Shown piece by piece: positions 37,448-49,404 of a stretch of 64,000 nucleotides of DNA. The stretch's first letter is position 1, and each line of letters opens with the position of its first letter. Both the position numbers and the translations under genes were made by a program. This DNA is from Brachypodium distachyon (taxonomy: Eukaryota > Streptophyta > Magnoliopsida > Poales > Poaceae): assembly GCF_000005505.3 (NCBI RefSeq), contig NC_016132.3, forward strand, positions 33,246,914 to 33,310,913, read 5' to 3'. Under the pieces are notes generated by a model that saw nothing but the letters and a program-made list of their open reading frames with translations, was not told the origin of the DNA and ran no database searches.

Positions 37448-38509
37448 ATTCGTTCCCGTTGTAGTTTTGTCCCAAGTCAAACTCTGAAACACTACATAGT
37501 TTTGTTCCAAGTCAAACTTCTTTAAAATTTGACCAAGTTTATATAGCAATATACTAGAGTAAATTTCGCAGAACTACAAGTTTTGAGACTTCTTCCTCAC
37601 CGAACCACCAATTTTGCTAATTTGTCCGCAGAACCACAGGTTGCGTGTCTAATTGTCTCACATCACTCAGAGTAACGATTGAAGTGACTTTGATTGGGAT
37701 TTTTTTACAAATGGGTCCCGCATGACGGGCGCCGCGTCTTTTTCATTGAACCCCTTGTCTTTTTCTTCATCCCCTCGTCTTTTTCTTGAACCTTGTCTAA
37801 GGACGATGAGCCTCCACTCATGGGAAAATGAACCCCTTGCCGAATCCCACAGTATAGCAGGCAACGACGCAGGTTTGGACGTTGGCATTCTCCGGACGAC
37901 CCGTGCTCCTTGTGCTGCCGATGCGAGCGCGCGGGCGGGGCAGCTGGTCGGCGGTGCGAGCGCGCGGGGGTAGCCTCCAGGGCCGTCGTTGTCGCCTTCA
38001 GCTTGGACGACCCCACCGACGCCGGCGAGTACACTAGGGCCGGCGGCATCCTTCATGGCCGCTGGCGGCTTCTCCACGTCGCACCTCTGGAGGCGGCAGC
38101 GGAGCAGGTACCTGAAGCCCGAAAGGCGGCGCGACGAGAGCGTCGAGGAGGGCGATTGCGGCGAGTAAAACTGTCAAAATCGCTTGAATCGTTATTTTGG
38201 GTGGTGTGGGACAATTAGACGCACAACCGTTTGTTTCTGCGGACAAATTAGCAAAAGTGGTGACTCCGTGAGAAAGAATCCTCAAAACCTATGGTTTTAT
38301 AACATTTACTCAATATACTAACATGTACCATATCAAACAAATAAAATATAAAGATATATATATATATATATATATATCATGACATATTTAATAAAACTAA
38401 TATAGAGTTGTAGATTTTGATAAATTTATATATAAACTAGGTCAAAATTTAACAAGTTTGACTTGGAACAAAATTAGAACATCTTATATTTAGGAACAGA
38501 AAGAGTAGA
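37448..38509. mobile_element. older MITE split by a nested MULE
   Basis: Left part 37448-37547 (GTTTTGTTCCAAGTCAAACT, TTGACCAAGTTTATATA) and right part 38321-38509 (TATATAAACTAGGTCAAA, AAGTTTGACTTGGAACAAAA, ATATTTAGGAACAGAAAGAG) are inverted copies. This is the arrangement of a Stowaway-like hairpin element interrupted at 37557-38311. The left arm carries an extra duplicated ACACTACAT segment, so its outer edge is approximate. Confidence 0.6.
37557..38311. mobile_element. non-autonomous MULE, 755 bp, possible Pack-MULE
   Basis: Inverted repeats of about 130 bases start GAGTAAAT at both ends and share CTAATTTGTCCGCAGAA. The 9-bp target duplication AATATACTA is perfect (37548-37556 and 38312-38320). 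The interior (37720-38160) is GC-rich, with overlapping open frames on both strands, unlike its AT-rich host, which suggests captured gene sequence. I do not recognise the source. The first eleven terminal bases equal those of the 5.9-kb MULE at 27913. Confidence 0.85.
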
Positions 38510-39497
38510 TAATATCAGGTTTTTGAAATGCAAATTTAAGTCTTCAAATTGCTTCTTCGATTCGGACTAACTGGCAAAATTAAATTATAGTTTCGCCACT
38601 GTTTCCGTTGGATGATATCTTTAAACCTTGTCGACGGCGAATAGACCGGCGAGCCCGCATCTCCTGGTTGACGGTTGAAGAATGACACCAAGAACACGAA
38701 TAAAAGTCATCACCTGACCACTCACTGGGGATAACCAATAGAGAAGCAACACGAGTAGCATATTCTCGTCTAACTCAGAACCGACGAGAGTGCGTTTGGC
38801 TCGTCGTGACTGTACCACATTCACCATTTGTTTCACAATTTTATAAGACGAACAAGTATTTACTCGGCATGGTTCCCTGCCACAGAGCTCTCCTTTTGGT
38901 TCAGCTCCACGAGATCAACATCTATCACCAACTAAGGAGGAACGTGATAAAAATGCTTTTCAAGACGAACATGATGATATTATTTTCATGTAACGAAACA
39001 TGAATATTTTCTTATATGTTAGCAGTGAAAGTTCTAAAGGTTTTACTGCATGCATCTTATGAAGTATTTAGGAAACTCACAAGACATGGATTATGCCATG
39101 TTAGGCTATACTTCCACAACAACGACCACATGGGCAGCATTTCGGCAAGGAACACGCCCCCTCTTCTTTCCGAAGACAAGATAAGGACAATAAGACGTTG
39201 CAGAATTCTGCAAGTGGCATCTTCACTCGATCAGAAATGAGAAATCTGGATTCCCAGTGCATGTCATTTCTGGGAGGAAAAAAGTGTTTGGGTGAAAGAT
39301 AGGAAGCGCAAAAGTGAAAAGGCACCCCTTTTCAACCAAGTTCAACAAGGAAATTATACCGAGGGGACGTCGATGGAGATTGGAGATCACCACAATTTAG
39401 AGTTGACTCTTTGGATCAGTGCATGGTTTTCGTGCGCCTCACGCCGCGTCATGCCGGAAATAATAATAATTCCCGCTTGAGATAAATAACTTAATAA
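38510..39497. other. intergenic, no gene recognised
   Basis: No frame with coding character and no element ends are seen. Confidence 0.45.
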
Positions 39498-40130
39498 TCT
39501 ATACCAATATATTAAATTGGAGTTGGTGGTGAGAACTACAGACGTTGCCTGTACGTCCCTATCTCACCCAAAATCCCGATCTCTTAGTGGCCGCCCTCTC
39601 TATGCCTACTCATGTCCAAGTCAAACACAAACTCGTCCAAAATCCCGATCTCTCCAATACGAACTGCTCGAGCAATGGATCCGGATCCAAATCCCCGATC
39701 TCTTCCTCACCCAGCTTCCTCCTTGCACGCCCGCCCCGATCCGCCTCCTCCTCACACACAGCACTCCCCACGATCCACCTCATCGATCACCTGCGACGTG
39801 TTCTGCCCGCTCATCCCAGTCCTTCCCGTCGCCATACGGCACGTCACTCATGTGCTCCCGTGCTAATCCTGTCCTGATTGGACGCCGGCTCCTCCTCGAT
39901 CGACGAGGTGATAGCGCGCCGGATCGAAGGTCACGGCGGCGCCGAATCTGAGAACCATGCAGAGAGGATGCCGAGAGCGAGGAGAGGGAGCGGCGTTGGG
40001 GATGCGACGCCGAGAGAGATAGAGATCGACAAGGGAGAGGAGAAGCGTCGGTGAGAAGATCAATGGTTGCAGTCGTGCAGGTGCACGGAGAGATCAATGG
40101 GAAACCAGCTCCAATTTATACCAGCGAAAC
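39498..40130 (+). mobile_element. Helitron-like 5' end with GC-rich body (candidate)
   Basis: TCTATACCAATATATTAAAT follows an A, as plant Helitron 5' ends do, and continues GGAGTTGGTGGTGA exactly as the inverted copy at 13840. The body (39540-40090) is GC-rich, with exon-like frames on both strands but no recognised protein. At about 40100-40120 CCAGCTCCAATTTATACC is an inverted echo of the start, which would instead suggest a TIR element. I saw no clear CTAG hairpin terminus, so class and right edge are uncertain. Confidence 0.4.
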
Positions 40131-40229
40131 CTACATGTAAATAACAAGGAAACATATTGAGAACTCATTCCTTCATCTTCTCAGCTTCTTTCACGTACTA
40201 ATACACATTAGCTAACCACTACTAGATGT

Positions 40230-40660
40230 CACCTTTTAGCCGAGGGGAAAATTACTGTCGGCTATTTTGGATCACCGTCGGCTAACCATTAAACCGACGG
40301 TTTATCGTCGGCTATTCCCCGCCGGGTATGCGGCGTCAACCATTACCATGATAGCCGACGGTACAGTCGGGTATTGCATTTGCCTACGGTAATTATCCGA
40401 CGGTTGACCACTCGGTCATATGACTCTGATAACCAACAGTGCCCCGTCAGATATGTATTGACCAATGGTTATTTCCTACCGTCGACATGCTTAATAGTCG
40501 ACGGTATATTTCCCCGCTGAGGGTACACACACCCCGTCGGAGATACTTCTAGTTGAGAGACCATCTAGCACCTTCGGACTATAAGATAGCCGATGGTACT
40601 AAGTTCCAGTAGGCCTACCATATATCCCAGAGGTTTCGCACCGTCGGGGATTTCTTTTGT
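40230..40660. repeat. left subterminal array of the CACTA element at 40217
   Basis: The motif (A)CCGTCGGCTAT and its complement ATAGCCGACGG recur at least eight times with mutations, in both orientations. In En/Spm such subterminal repeats bind the TNPA protein. Its role here follows by analogy. Confidence 0.8.
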
Positions 40661-40899
40661 TGAGTGATGTTGGACAATGTGGAAATACAATATAATATGG
40701 AAATTTTGGCATTTCAAACAACCCTCTTACAATTGCACACGACACACGTGACAAACGACATATATTATATTTCACCCAATATTACACATGCCTAATGAGT
40801 TGCACAATAAAGATTCCGATAGTGCCAGGATGCAAAACAAAATAGTAACTGCGATAAAATGGCCCTATCTTTTTACAAAAGATAAATTGTCCACAAACA

Positions 40900-43720
40900 T
40901 CAGATCTTCACTTTGCATGAGTACTCAATCATCATCTTAGTGATCACTTTGCTGATTTCCATAGTCTTCAGCACCCTCATCGCCATGATAATACTCATCT
41001 CCTTTGTCGCCATAGTACTCTCTTCCTCGTTGCCATACATATCGTGCTCATCATCATCCATACGAAGATCCTTGTCACCGGCTGTGGCTGCCTCCAATAT
41101 TAGTTCCCAAGCCCTGAGAAATAAAGGATAATACAAGTTGTGAGAAAGACAAAGAATAATTTTCTGTAGTTGTAATATAAGCGATCTGCATGTTCAAGTC
41201 ATGGTACTAGCATGCAAGATCATCTTACATGTTGGAAAAAGACCAATCAGCCAATGCCATAGCACCTACTGTACAAGAGCATCCACAAGTAATTATTTGA
41301 TTATCGTAGTTCAAACGCCACTGCCAAATATAACAAAAAAATTATCTTTAGTTGGTAACTCTTTTTCAGTTTCTGGAACAAGCAAAATTGTTAGTGACTG
41401 AAGCAGCTAAACTCGAGCAACGTGACAGAAAAAGGTGTAGTATTTCAGTTTCAGAGTTACGGCTATGCAAAAGCTTTTAGTTTTCAGTTTCACACACAAG
41501 CAAAATGGTAATGGGTAGAAAGAAGTTATACTCGAGCAATATGACAAAGAAAAGGGAAGTATTTCAGTTTGAAATTACAGATGCAACAGGTTTTATTTTT
41601 CAGTTTCACAAAGAAGCTAAAATGGTGTTTTTTTATGCACGAAGAATTGCATTGCATGTCATGAACTGTGTGCCTATTTCCCTGATCTACATTTGAAAAT
41701 GACTGAAATTTATGCATGAATAACTGCAGTGCATGACAGGAACTGTGTGCCTTCATTTTCCCTGATCTACATTTGAAAATGAATTCAAGACGGAATCTAA
41801 CAACATATTTACATTTGGAAATGAATTCAAGAGGGAATCTGTACCTGATGTGTTTCAGTTTGAATCTGAAATGGTGAAATGTTTCATTTTTTTAGGCAGG
41901 TCGGAAGGGAAGACCATACCAAATTTTTATATAAAACAATGTGTACTTAAATAATACCTAGGTTCCCAAGGGAGGAGGGGGGCAACGAAGAACTGAAGAG
42001 CTAAAGTTAACTAGATAGTTACAGTTTCAGAAACCCCAGAGCCGAGAGGGCAATAATCTTGAACAATCATATTCTGATGACGAAGAACTTCTCGTTAATC
42101 CCCTGTTTAAGCAACAGCCAAGCAAAAAAAAATTGCATTTTAGAGGCACAGATCATTGCTGGATGGCTGCAGAAGCAAAATCTGAAACTCCTATAGTCCA
42201 AATACTATGTGCTACTCAGTTTTTCCTTCAAAGTTACAGCTACAGAAGCTTTTTAGTCTCCAGATATTTCAGTCTCAACGTTACTGATACAGAAGCTTTT
42301 ATTTTTCAGTTTCAGATTCCAAATTACAGATAAAAGTGATATAGTCCAAATGCTATATGCTACTTCAGTTTTTCCTTCCAAGTTCTGTTTACTGACAAAA
42401 AAAAATATGGTACTAAAATAAATAGCGGCGAGCTTTTTGACTGTGTATATCTATATAGAAGTTTGGCTTCTAAGCTGATACAGTAATTTTATTTATGTTT
42501 CAGAATTCTTAAAGCTCCTGCAATCTATACATATATGTAGATGTACTTACCCCCCAAAAAAATTCAACAACCACGTATGCTGCTGTTCTTGCTCCTGCAT
42601 GAGGGGGACACTTGTAGTCATCCCAAGAGGACACCGGTTTCTTATCATCATTAGGACCATTGGCTCTGGATAACACTTGCGTAGTAATGCACCTTCACTG
42701 TTGACGGATCACGAGCAGTGTACCGGTGCTTTTCCTATTGACTATTATGAATGGAGATTAAAGAAAGTTAGCATATGAATATTGCCCCAACAAGTAAAGC
42801 AACTAGCTAATACTTACGTGCCAATAGGAACCAGAAGAGATCGATCAATTTCCTCTAGCTTGTCACCAGCTCCGGTCTTAGTTCTAGGGGTTCTAGCCCT
42901 TTGTCGCGCACTTGAGCCAGATGATCCGTTGTTTCCTAAGGGGCAATAGGAGACCTGTTTGGCATAGTTATTGCAACAGGCCTATGATTCAAGTGACCAA
43001 TCCTGTGTACATGGTGACAAAATGCATCTTTATTAGTAATATAACAGATCATTGTCCAATACATGCAAGGGGAAGAACAAACGAAATGGAACATTCTGTA
43101 ACAACTATATTAGAAAGTACTGATTAAGAGACATGATATATTATTCAGTGCTAATTTCACTCTATATAACATATATACTTGTCGATAGAACCAGCCAAAT
43201 TAAAGTTCTGAACTGCAATCATGGCTGATTACTAAAGATTTACTAGTTCTACACGGAGACAAATCAGCAAAGATTTTTGTCAAAAAAAATCAGCAAAGAT
43301 CTACGAGTCCTAGACGGAGACAAATTAGCAAATCTGCTAGAACCAGCCAAATTAAAGTTATGAACTGCAATCATGGCTGACGGATGATCCTTCCCTAAGT
43401 ACAATTCATCGTACAATCTACTACTGCACAAATAAATTGCAATCAAGAAACAATTATAAACAAGAAGACACGGAAGCACGAGCATATAACTCGATCAGCC
43501 TGTGAGAGAGGGAGGAGAAGGTTGTCCATCGCAAAGGAACTGCTGGACACCTGCGCGCCGTCAGAGCGGAAGCAGAGGAAGCAGAGGGATCGATTTGCGC
43601 CTGGGCATCCGTCGGAGAGCAACGTACATCGGTTTGGGAGGAGATCGAGGGTGGGTTTGTTTCAGAATTAGGGGACTGCAGCGGTTGAGGGCTCAAGGAT
43701 ATGGGCGAGCTGCTGCGCGC
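40900..43720 (-). pseudogene. TNPA-like CACTA gene relic
   Basis: Read leftward from a GC-rich first block (about 43720-43500, SPQPLQSPNSETNPPSISSQ), recognisable pieces are RQRARTPRTKTGAGDKLEEI (about 42905-42850) and KPVSSWDDYKCPPHAG...AYVVVEFFW (about 42645-42555). The latter has the W-x-x-Y and terminal FW spacing of the plant Ptta/En/Spm (TNPA) family. An acidic methionine-rich tail ends at 40900. Exon joins could not all be closed and stops intervene, so I treat it as decayed. Confidence 0.5.
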
Positions 43721-44859
43721 GGGTTAAATTTGGTGGCGCACCAAGAGTTAGCGCCAGATCGCGCCAAAAAAAAATGCCCGCGCCAAGTACTGAGACTCCA
43801 CAAGCGTAAGTTATTGGTCAAACCCACGTATTGCCAAAAGGTGCATTATTTTTTCGAACCATCTTGTTTGTATTGTTTTTGCCCAAATTATTCTAAAAAC
43901 ATTAGTTTTGTAATTTTCATATTGAAACGCATATTCATTTAATTTAGGACATTACTACTTGATTAATTATCATGCACTTACAAGTTTCTCTCTTATCGTC
44001 CACTTTTTCAATTATATTTAATTTAACTCTTACTTATATGAAAGGACATTGCTACTTAATGATCAAGCACACACAGCCGCCTATAATTGATCTCAATCAA
44101 CTTCATACAAGTATTCTGTGTTTCAATTATTACTAGGCAGCATTAAAAATTAAATATGTTTGACATCTTGGTCCAAGCAGTGCATACAGTTGGCAAGTGA
44201 GCTAGACTCAACCAGTGCAAGCAAAAGCTGTCAATAGAAATGATTTTAATTTTTCATGTTATCAGAGGCGGCTGCAACGACGCCCTTCTATAATACCACA
44301 TACAAGATTTTCAGATATGTGTATTCAGCCTCAACAGCTATATGCTCAGTTCGTTTGAGGGCTTCTCTAGTAAGCTGTCCTCTCCCCAGATATCAGGAGA
44401 AGCCGCCTCTCAAAGTTGGCTTCTCTAGTCAATTTGGTGTGCAGCTTCTCTGTGAAGCTAGATGAGGGCAATTTCTTGGAGAAATTGGCTCTAGAAACTG
44501 AAAAGAACGCATATATATAGTTAGTACATAATTAATCGAGCGAAGGTTATCTTCCATGGTCAACTGACACATATCTTGTGCCCACACCTCCACAACGACA
44601 GAGAGATGAATGTCTCCATTGTGAGCTATCTTGATGGTTGAGTCCATCTGATCGATCGACTAATATGCGGACAGAAGGCCAGATATTTTTTTGGATTGCA
44701 AATTTCTTCTAAAAAACATTTATCAATTAGGTTATTTTCCCCTTGACACCGTGAAGCCATTGCCCACGAGACCACTCATCTCGACTAGGTATGACTAGAT
44801 TATTTCATACATCATTGGCAAATTAAATAATGGCCGTGGGTCAAAGCACCGTCAAATAA

Positions 44860-45310
44860 CCATGTAGCCGACGGTTGCAGTGAACCGTCGGCTATATGTA
44901 CCGTCGGGGATGCTCGAAAATACCCGAGCGTGAAGTCAACGGTCGGCTATTACTATTCACCATCGGGTATTTATACTTATATCCGAGAGTTGATAATTGA
45001 CCGTCGGTCATTGTTACTTATAGCCGAGAGTTTTTATGAACCGTCAACAATGTATAGTCACCGTCGGCTATGTAATGCTAATAATTGTGGGTGGAAGACA
45101 AACCGTTGGTTATTACTATTGACCGTAAGCTATTACATTAATAATCGACCGTTGTTTTTTCCCTGTCGCGTATGTCATATCACCGTCGGTTATTTATTGT
45201 CATACTCGACAGATCCTATAGAACCGTCGCCAATTAGTTACACTGTCGGATATTACTGTATTAGCCGACGGTCCGTTGGATATTAAAAATCACCGTCGGC
45301 AAAAAGGGGA
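44860..45310. repeat. right subterminal array of the CACTA element at 40217
   Basis: At least ten degenerate copies of ACCGTCGGCTAT/ATAGCCGACGGT occur here, mirroring the left arm. The array runs to within about 20 bases of the terminal inverted repeat. Confidence 0.8.
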
Positions 45311-45325
45311 TATCTAGTAGTGAAC

Positions 45326-47939
45326 CAAAAGTAGGATCATGTCAATGGTGCTGTTTCAATATTAAGCAGCATTGTTTCAAAGTTCAAATCTGGCATATCA
45401 TGTCATCAAATGAAATCTTGTATATGAAAGCAACAGGATCATATCCTGACACTGTGTATAGTTACTTAAGAAAATGTATATGCAGCATCTACATCCATGT
45501 TTCACTGAACGAAACTGAGAAAACCTTCAGAGCGCTTGCTTTTAACTGCCCTTATCAAGTAGAAGAGATATATGTACATATGGAGAGAGACGATGGACAA
45601 CTTAAAATAAAAAAGCTATGTGTTTAATTGTTTTGAATAACTTCAGGGAAATAAAACCTCCTTATCACGGCTAACAGTATATATTGAACAAATGATGCTT
45701 TCCTTGCTCAAAAAGGTATAAATACCATTTTGCAGTCCATCTATGTAGCCTAAGTGGATGAATTTGTTTTGCAAATTTAGTTAATGCCATCAAAATACTA
45801 TACAATACAGGTGGCCGGTGAGGCACCATGAATAAAGCCTACTAACCAAATGGGGAATTGAACGATCAGCCATTCTTATGTATCACTGGGAAGCATGATA
45901 AGTTATGTGTCAATATTTTACCTCGACACCGCTGAATAAATTCTTTCATTTAGTTAGATCAAAAGAATTGTTCTCTAGGACCACTAAACTGGTAGAAGGG
46001 AATTTTCAAGTTACATACTGAGTTATTGATAGCTCAATATTATTCTCTTCTGTCAAGTAGTATATATCATAAAAATGACATGATATTGTTATTATGTATT
46101 AATCGGTAAATGCATGATGGGTTTTAAACCAGTTGCTGCATATAACTCTGCCGTAAGAATAACAAAGAATATCACGTACCGTTCATACATTCAAACCTAG
46201 CTGGACAATTATGATCCTGCTATGTGGTTAGCAAATGACAAAATAACATGCATACAAATACAGAGCACCATCATATATAACCTCGCTCATCAGTTAGCTC
46301 CTTGTTTGGTTTCCTACAGTATGCAAAGAACTACGTAGTAACACTACAAAGAGCATGATCTCTTGATACTGTCACACATTTTATTCCTTGTTTCAGAATA
46401 TCCATGTAGCCTTACAACGACAGTAACATTTTGAGAAAATGACTTCACCCTCCCTCCCCTGCCTGAAAATTCGTGAATGCCTTGTGATTGGCCCTCCTTT
46501 TTTTGCCATGTCACAAAATGAGTAAAAGCCTTATGCTGAACCTCTAGGGACAGCTTTAGGCTACTCCATCACAAGAAATGTGGTAGGCAAGAAATTCAGA
46601 ACTAAACGGTAAATTGAGATGAGCTTACTTACCTTGCTCTCGAGTGCATTACCATCCCTCATCCCAATGCTTCCGCCATGCAGCTCCAAGGGTATGATCC
46701 ATTTTTGCACATAATGTAACTCTAGATGGGATAACTAAAATACGATTTGACCATCTAATGCCTGAAAAGCCCAAATTTTCAGGACCTGCAGAGTTTCCGA
46801 AAACTTAGTACAACTTCTTATTAGTCGACATGTCAAAAAAAAACACGAGGGCACATCAATATAGACCACATTATTATGCCAAATATAAAAAATGTTGACA
46901 AAGCATCATGCATTTTGTAGACGGGAAAACCAAAAATAAATGGAATTCAGCCGGCAACACCAAAAGAAACAATTGGACAGACCTATTTTTTACAGGCACG
47001 CCAATAAAGACCACATTATTTTGCCGAACATACAATGATACAAATGTCAATAAAGTAGATGCACTTAGCAGTCTATAACACCACAATATAGTACGTAAGA
47101 TTAAATTCAAAGAAAAGAAGACAGAACCGAGAAAGCAACACAAAAAGGAACAATTGAACAATCTGATGGAGTACCACCCCTTGATAATCAGGGTTATACA
47201 GAGCCCAATGATACTTACCAGATTGAAGCTGAAACAGAATAATCTGCATTGCAACCTGAAGTACGGACACAAACATGCTCTTGAGTTTAAACTTGTACTG
47301 CTAATCAGAATATAAATTGAAGCACTCACCATAAGGCTGAGAACTGGCTAGTTAGAAAGAAATTGCTGCGAAATTGCAAATTCCCCATGACCATGAATGC
47401 TACTCTATGCGATTAACATAACAGTAGCTGTTCAAAAGCACACAAGATGCCCTCATATGGAAGTGTCAAAAGGAATATATTGCCACGCACCAGCAGCTTA
47501 TAGCTAGCCGAAGCGACAGACCTCTCGGGCACATCCACTTCCAACGGAAGCTAAGCTGCATGATACAAAAATCAAGACGTAATACAACAGGAACGAAATC
47601 ATATATCACGCAAGTCGATGCAGGCACGAGTTTCCTAAATCATGATTTTGCAACATCGCGGTAAGCTAATGGTATAAAGTAGCATATCAGGACACAGGAT
47701 TTTTTACACCCGAGCTTACTGCTCCGGCTATCCAGGCCGTCTGGCGGGATTCGCTCGAACGTCCGATGCCAAGCCCCTAAGACGTCGTGAAGTCCACATA
47801 ACGGCAGAAGACGCCATCGCCGTCCCGGCCTACGTGTAGGGGCACTGTTCTGCTGCAGTGTCCGGCCGCTCACAAAGAAAGAAAAGAAAAGTTAAACATT
47901 GAGAGGAAGAAAATCTGATGCGATTTGTCCTACCGTGTA
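45326..47939. other. intergenic, no gene recognised
   Basis: This is AT-rich DNA with scattered short frames, none recognisable. Frames near 47000-47330 are hydrophobic on the minus strand through T-richness only. Confidence 0.45.
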
Positions 47940-48497
47940 GGGTCTGTTTGGTTTACAACCAAAATGAGCCATACCAAAAATTGGCTTGCCTACAGTATTT
48001 GGTTGCTATTTGGATTGAGGCCGAAAAGTTGGTTTGTCCAGCCCGTCACGGGCGCGACCGCACTAGTCCAGGGAGAGCGTTGGCGAAATCAGGACGGCAA
48101 AAACGCTCGCCAACGAATTGACAACGCTGGTCAATCTCTGATCCTTAGTGGGCCCCGGTGATTTTTTATTCTTTTTTTCTCCGCTATTCATGGAAGCAGA
48201 GCACTCTCTCTTCTCAATCCGGTGGGTGGAAAAGTCCATCAACTTTTTCATTTTTGTTTATTTCTAATCCATGATTTACCTCTAAATCTTGTTTACTGCC
48301 TCGCGAACCGAGAATTTGATCTAAGTTAAATGTTTGAGCACTAAGTTAGTTGCAAACATAAAAGGTTGGCCAAAAAAAATTAGATGCAAATCAAACAACA
48401 CCTATTTGCCAAAATATTGGTCATGCCCTTGTTTTGGTCGTGCCAATATTTGTCAAAAATTTGGTGAGGCAGACTGGGGCTCGAACCAAACAAGCCC
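47940..48497. mobile_element. TIR element of about 558 bp (hAT/Tourist-like tips)
   Basis: The left tip GGGTCTGTTTGGTTTA and inverted right tip GGGCTTGTTTGGTTCG match the widespread GGGCCTGTTTGG class of grass MITE ends. I cannot see a convincing target duplication, so the class is open. The interior is non-coding. Confidence 0.45.
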
Positions 48498-49098
48498 ATA
48501 ATTGCTTGGGGGCGAGATCTGGATCCAACATTTGAGAGGAAGGAGATCGCCATGGTCAACCTACCTCTCGCTACCACCAGGATTTTCGCCGAGATTTCTA
48601 AACGGTTTTGCTATTTCTTAGGCGACTGAGAAATAACTATTTCTCAATCGATAATAACAACCTTTTGATTCAATCATTGAGATTCGTGTAAGATTATTGT
48701 AGGCCCGATGGATAAGAAAATCTTGATTGGATAGCTACGATTGTTGACTGAGAAATAACTATTTCTTAGGCGAGAAATAGACACTCCCATTTCTAAAACC
48801 ATATGCAGGAGATTGGTTTTGGCGATGCCGTGCCAAGTATTACGGATCTGAATCAAGGTTAGTTAGTTCTACTGATTTAGTTAGTTCTGTTCCTATATTT
48901 CGCCAATTTAGTTAGTTCTGTTCGGGTTTTTTTTCTTGATTGATTCTGGGCCGATCTCATCTTTCTGGATTGCCAAATTAGTTTGTTTGTTCTGTTCATA
49001 TATTCTGCTTGATTCTGAACCAACCTCGCCTTCCTATTAATTTTGCTAGATCCAATATTTTGCCTGACAATGCTAGTACCGTGCTTGCTGAAATCTAG
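48498..49098. other. intergenic with short internal repeats
   Basis: TTAGTTAGTTCTGTTC recurs at 48857-48930, and GAGAAATAACTATTTCT occurs at about 48628 and 48748. This may be degenerate sequence of the element that supplied the GRF tail just downstream. No gene is supported. Confidence 0.4.
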
Positions 49099-49404
49099 GA
49101 TGACTGTGCGTTTGTTCATTGGGTCGACCCCGAGTGGCCGGGGCCGCTGAGGAAAAAATTAATTAATCTACTGAATAACTATGAGTTGGGGGAGAAATGC
49201 AAAAGAGAACAAGAGAAGGCGTTGAAAATGGAATCAGAAAAGATGATTGCACAGCAAGAGAAGGAGATGGCAGAATCAGAGAAGATGGTAAAATGGAGGA
49301 GAAGAGGAGGGCAGAAATGTTTTAGGAACATTTGTTTTCGTACTATTCGGGTAAAGCATGCCATTTTTTGCCCTTCTAAATTTTTAGGACACAATCTTGT
49401 GTGA
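49099..49404 (+). pseudogene. C-terminal exon of a GRF-zinc-finger-type protein
   Basis: After a CTAG acceptor the frame reads DDCAFVHWVDPEWPGPLRKK followed by a charged coiled coil (EKCKREQEKALKMESEKMIA) to a stop at 49404. The DPEWP block is the hallmark that follows the GRF finger in transposon-associated grass proteins. It is the same module seen at 28685 in the MULE, but the sequence is divergent. The finger itself and any membrane tail are absent, so this is a fragment. Confidence 0.55.

Larger units (their letters stand above)
40217..45322. mobile_element. CACTA transposon, 5.1 kb, CGTCGGCTAT family
   Basis: The left end CACTACTAGATGTCACCTTT and right end (inverted) CACTACTAGATATCCCCTTT form the terminal inverted repeat. 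The 3-bp duplication AAC flanks it (40214-40216 and 45323-45325). Both arms carry dense subterminal repeats (40230-40660 and 44860-45310). Inside, a minus-strand TNPA-like gene relic is visible but no TNP2/TNPD transposase, so the element is non-autonomous or internally deleted. Confidence 0.92.

Noticed and set aside
37722..38077. Frames inside the 755-bp MULE as a functional gene
   Set aside because: Overlapping frames exist on both strands with low-complexity composition and no splice or start support; better seen as captured DNA.
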